Part shown: piece after piece, positions 53,538 to 56,101 of the stretch
How positions within the stretch are numbered: position 1 is the stretch's first letter
Layout of the letters: every line of letters starts with the position of its first letter
DNA from: Smithellaceae bacterium
GTDB taxonomy: Bacteria > Desulfobacterota > Syntrophia > Syntrophales > Smithellaceae
Assembly (NCBI GenBank): GCA_030690945.1
Contig: JAUYFM010000011.1
Coordinates: forward strand, 1-56,101
Direction of reading: 5' to 3'
Length of the DNA stretch: 56,101 nt
Made by a program: the position numbers and the translations under genes
Notes under the pieces: model-generated
The model's database searches: none
The model's input: the letters and a program-made list of their open reading frames with translations, nothing else
Told to the model about the DNA's origin: nothing

Positions 53538-53549
53538 AAAATTCTAACC

Positions 53550-53589
53550 ATTGCTTCGCCCTATCAAGTATGAGCCAGGGCGAAGCAAT
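53550..53589. terminator. Hairpin after the serine hydrolase gene
   Basis: ATTGCTTCGCCCT and AGGGCGAAGCAAT form a perfect 13-bp stem with a 14-nt loop, 12 nt after the stop codon. No T tract follows on the plus strand. On the minus strand the AAAAAATT before it would give one. Probable transcript end or stabiliser. Confidence 0.6.
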
Positions 53590-54014
53590 CTCAAATATAA
53601 GGGTTCATACTGAACTGCGAGGTTACAGTACTGCGAACAGGTCACGGAATTGACAGTTACTCACTTTCGATCCGTAATCCTCAGCACTGACGAAGGCCCA
53701 ACACTGAATAGTAGGTAGGTGGATGGTGCAAGATTTGCGGCTGAAAATAAAAATATTGAAGATGGCTTTTCCCGTGATGTTCTTCCGGAACTGTTGCTTT
53801 CCTATTTTTCCAATTTATGCACCATTTCAATCAATAATATACAGACTTTATGCCCGACGCTAAATATAGGCATTTTATTTTGATAAAGTCATTGACATAT
53901 AAAACTGTTCTTCTTATAATTCTCCAATATACAAGACCACGTTTCTTATACTCCCTCTCACAAAAAGGAAGTTCTTATCAATCTTAAAAATACCTATACT
54001 CCGGAGAAACTTTT
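53590..54014. other. AT-rich intergenic region without a visible gene
   Basis: About 425 nt with only short frames. It presumably contains the promoter of the carboxylesterase gene. CCGGAGAAACTTTT precedes its ATG. No repeat or RNA motif was recognised. Confidence 0.4.
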
Positions 54015-55796
54015 ATGAAGAATGACAGTAAACTCCTTTCAGGATTTGGAGCCACAATCGGTTTTTCTGATTTACTGATTAACCCCCTGAAGCGACTCGT
54101 TGCAAGCAGACTGGCGGTTGCGGTTGCCCTGCTGGTGCTGGTCTCTGTTTCGGCCGGGTGCCGCAGCGACAGTAAAAACCTGCGCCAAGTTGGTCCAGTG
54201 GTGACTCCATCCGGCACTTTCTCCGGCGTCCAGCAGCAAGCTTCGACTGCGGCCAAGACGGTGAATGCGTTTCTTGGAATTCCCTTTGCCGAGTCCGCCT
54301 CCGGGGAGCTGCGATGGACGAACCCCGTCGCCAAGGCCCCCCTGGGCGATTTTGCCGCCACCTCATTCGGCCCGGCCTGTCCGCAAGATACAAGCTGGGG
54401 AGGGCGCATCAAGGGCCTGCGGCAAGACGAGGACTGTCTGACGATCAACGTCTGGACGCCAACGGACCCCGCGCCGGCGGGTGGCTTCCCGGTCATGTTT
54501 TGGATTTACGGAGGCGCCTACCTTCACGGCGCCACGGCAGATCCGCTATTCAGCGGCGCGTCGCTTGCGGCGAGTCAGTCCGTCGTGGTGGTAACAGCCA
54601 ATTACCGGATCGGAGCGCTGGGATTTCTCGCCGGCAATGTCGGGAATGCCACCTTCACTGGCAATTACGCCCTTCTCGACCAGCAGCTGGCGCTCAAGTG
54701 GACCCAAACCAACATCGCATCGTTCGGCGGGAACCCGAACAACGTGACGCTGTTTGGGGAGAGCGCCGGCGCCATCTCGACGGGGGTGCACCTCTTGTCG
54801 GTACCCTCGAGCGAACCGCTGTTTCATGCGGCGATTATCGAGAGCGATCCGCTGGGGATATCCCTAAAGACCGCCGCGGAGCAGAGCATAACCGGCAACG
54901 CCTTCGCGAAAGCACTCAACTGCGGCACCAGCTCTGACGCCGCTAAGTGTCTGCGCGGGATCCCCATCGGGAGCCTGATTGCGGCGCAACAGGGCGCCGA
55001 CGTGATGCTCGCCGTGAGCTCGGCGACCGGTATCGGGAGATTCACGCCCTGGGGACCTTACCTAGATGGAACATTCATTACCCAACAGCCGATCGACGGA
55101 GCGAAGAAAGGTGCGCTGAACAAGCCGACCATTTTGGGCACGGTGCGAAATGAAGCCGCAGTCTTCATTTCTGCGCTTCCTCTTTCCTACTTTGAGAAAG
55201 ATAGCTACAGCCAGTTAATCAATGGCGATTTCGGCGCCAACGGCGCAGCAATTCTGGCAAAAGCGGCCTACGCAACCACGAGCACGGCAGCGACGAACAA
55301 GGCGAAGTACATCGAGCTTACCACCTCTCGTCTGTTGACGTGCCCGACTCAGGCGGCGATGCAGTTTGCTGTCGCCTCGTCCTCAATACCGGTATATGCC
55401 TTCTGGTTCACCCATAATTCGAAGTGGCAAGCCAACACCCTTTTCCTCGGCATCCCCGAGTGCGGCGAGCCCAACACGGCCTGTCATGAGGCCGAGCTTC
55501 CCTACGTTTTCAACACACCGGCCGCGTTCGTCGATCCGGCCGGCGTGCCGAGCACATTTACTGCCGACGAAGCTGCGCTCTCCAGCGCAATGCAGACGTA
55601 CTGGGGTAACTTCGCCAAGAACCACGATCCCAACATCGGCGGTTCAACCCCTGTCGTTTGGCCGAGGTTCTCCGTCAATCCCAAGGTCAGCAATTACATG
55701 GTACTCGACACGTCGCTAACGACAGTTAACGCTTTGCCCGACACATACGAGTGCTCCTTCTGGGATGGACTCGGATACGATGCACCCAAGCGTTGA
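54015..55796 (+). CDS. Type B carboxylesterase (lipoprotein)
   Basis: A 593-residue alpha/beta hydrolase of the carboxylesterase/cholinesterase family. It has a lipoprotein-like signal (AVALLVLVSVSAGC, Cys 49), the oxyanion region WIYGGAYLHG, the nucleophile S250 in FGESAGAIS, EDCLTINVW, and the catalytic His in ACHEAELPYVF. The N-terminal signal is unusually long, preceded by about 30 residues. From about 54150 on the gene is clearly more GC-rich than its surroundings, with GC-ending codons, which suggests recent transfer. The ester substrate is unknown. Confidence 0.9.
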   Translation: MKNDSKLLSGFGATIGFSDLLINPLKRLVASRLAVAVALLVLVSVSAGCRSDSKNLRQVGPVVTPSGTFSGVQQQASTAAKTVNAFLGIPFAESASGELRWTNPVAKAPLGDFAATSFGPACPQDTSWGGRIKGLRQDEDCLTINVWTPTDPAPAGGFPVMFWIYGGAYLHGATADPLFSGASLAASQSVVVVTANYRIGALGFLAGNVGNATFTGNYALLDQQLALKWTQTNIASFGGNPNNVTLFGESAGAISTGVHLLSVPSSEPLFHAAIIESDPLGISLKTAAEQSITGNAFAKALNCGTSSDAAKCLRGIPIGSLIAAQQGADVMLAVSSATGIGRFTPWGPYLDGTFITQQPIDGAKKGALNKPTILGTVRNEAAVFISALPLSYFEKDSYSQLINGDFGANGAAILAKAAYATTSTAATNKAKYIELTTSRLLTCPTQAAMQFAVASSSIPVYAFWFTHNSKWQANTLFLGIPECGEPNTACHEAELPYVFNTPAAFVDPAGVPSTFTADEAALSSAMQTYWGNFAKNHDPNIGGSTPVVWPRFSVNPKVSNYMVLDTSLTTVNALPDTYECSFWDGLGYDAPKR

Positions 55797-56059
55797 GTGG
55801 CGGGCGAAGGAGGGGGATATGTTTCGCTCCATAGACTGCATATCCCTTCACGACCTCAAGTGACGGAAGGCAGCAGTAAATAAAGCATACTCCAATTTTT
55901 ACGGCATACTTTGTTTCGATTGGTAATAAACAATTTTGTAACGCCTTAATTCTGTTTAGTAGTAGGTGCTATACGTAACAAAATGATGATTGCAACTTAG
56001 GCAACACAGGTTCATCATCTATCGGTATTTCCTATTGATTTACAGGAAAGGAGATAGTG

Positions 56060-56101
56060 ATGGACCAAATAGCCGCAGAAAAGCACATTATCAAATCCAC
56101 A
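56060..56101 (+). CDS. Start of an unidentified gene (cut by window end)
   Basis: ATG at 56060 with AAAGGAG 6 nt upstream opens a frame MDQIAAEKHIIKST that runs off the window. It is too short to identify. The 263 nt between it and the esterase gene show nothing else. Confidence 0.5.
   Translation, partial: MDQIAAEKHIIKST

Overview
The window reads as a chromosome segment from a strictly anaerobic, Gram-negative deltaproteobacterial (Desulfobacterota) lineage, perhaps Syntrophales/Syntrophus-like. This is inference from gene content: an oxygen-sensitive glycyl-radical enzyme, a likely selenocysteine protein, several radical-SAM or Fe-S proteins, an outer-membrane barrel, an AsmA-like DUF748 protein, lipoproteins, and many small palindromic repeats. 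No marker gene here fixes the genus.

Layout. 1-850: the 3' end of an rRNA operon (23S, 5S, terminator). 1000-9900: a defence-type module. A minus-strand operon encodes a small unknown protein, an McrB-like AAA+ protein, a DUF2357/McrC-like nuclease and a TM0106-type nuclease-helicase. A divergent WYL regulator lies at its head, and a small relic of the same kind of regulator lies at its tail. 9900-18800: housekeeping genes (YggS, Maf, mannose-1-phosphate guanylyltransferase, RlmI, rhomboid protease, RumA-like methyltransferase, tRNA-Glu, nitroreductase) with a HepT/MntA toxin-antitoxin pair. At 11353-11676 there is a small MerP-like gene with an in-frame UGA in a CxxU motif, followed by a bacterial SECIS-like hairpin. 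18862-31000: an outer-membrane protein, then a five-gene type III restriction island (PLD/SNF2 helicase, DUF4391, Mod, AlbA-2/Schlafen-like ATPase, Res).

31083-35503: a minus-strand glycyl-radical enzyme operon (GRE, activase, flavin-split-barrel-like protein). 35821-38353: PrmA, RsmE, an RDD membrane protein and tRNA-Phe. 38360-43740: a patchwork downstream of the tRNA with a RelE/XRE toxin-antitoxin pair, a DUF4143 ATPase, an orphan nucleotidyltransferase, a SEC-C protein, several gene relics and palindromic elements. Two promoters here look leaderless, with palindromes lying across them. 43765-46228: a B12-type radical SAM gene and a FabH-like ketosynthase gene in one operon. 46234-56101: a DUF4185-like lipoprotein, a large DUF748 protein, a truncated IS1182-type transposase, a class C beta-lactamase-like hydrolase, a type B carboxylesterase of higher GC content, and the first codons of one more gene.

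The strongest hidden item is the UGA-containing selenoprotein gene, which ordinary ORF calling misses. The most system-like items are the 1-10 kb defence module and the glycyl-radical and radical SAM/ketosynthase cassettes. Product names rest on motif recognition by eye. No database search was run.
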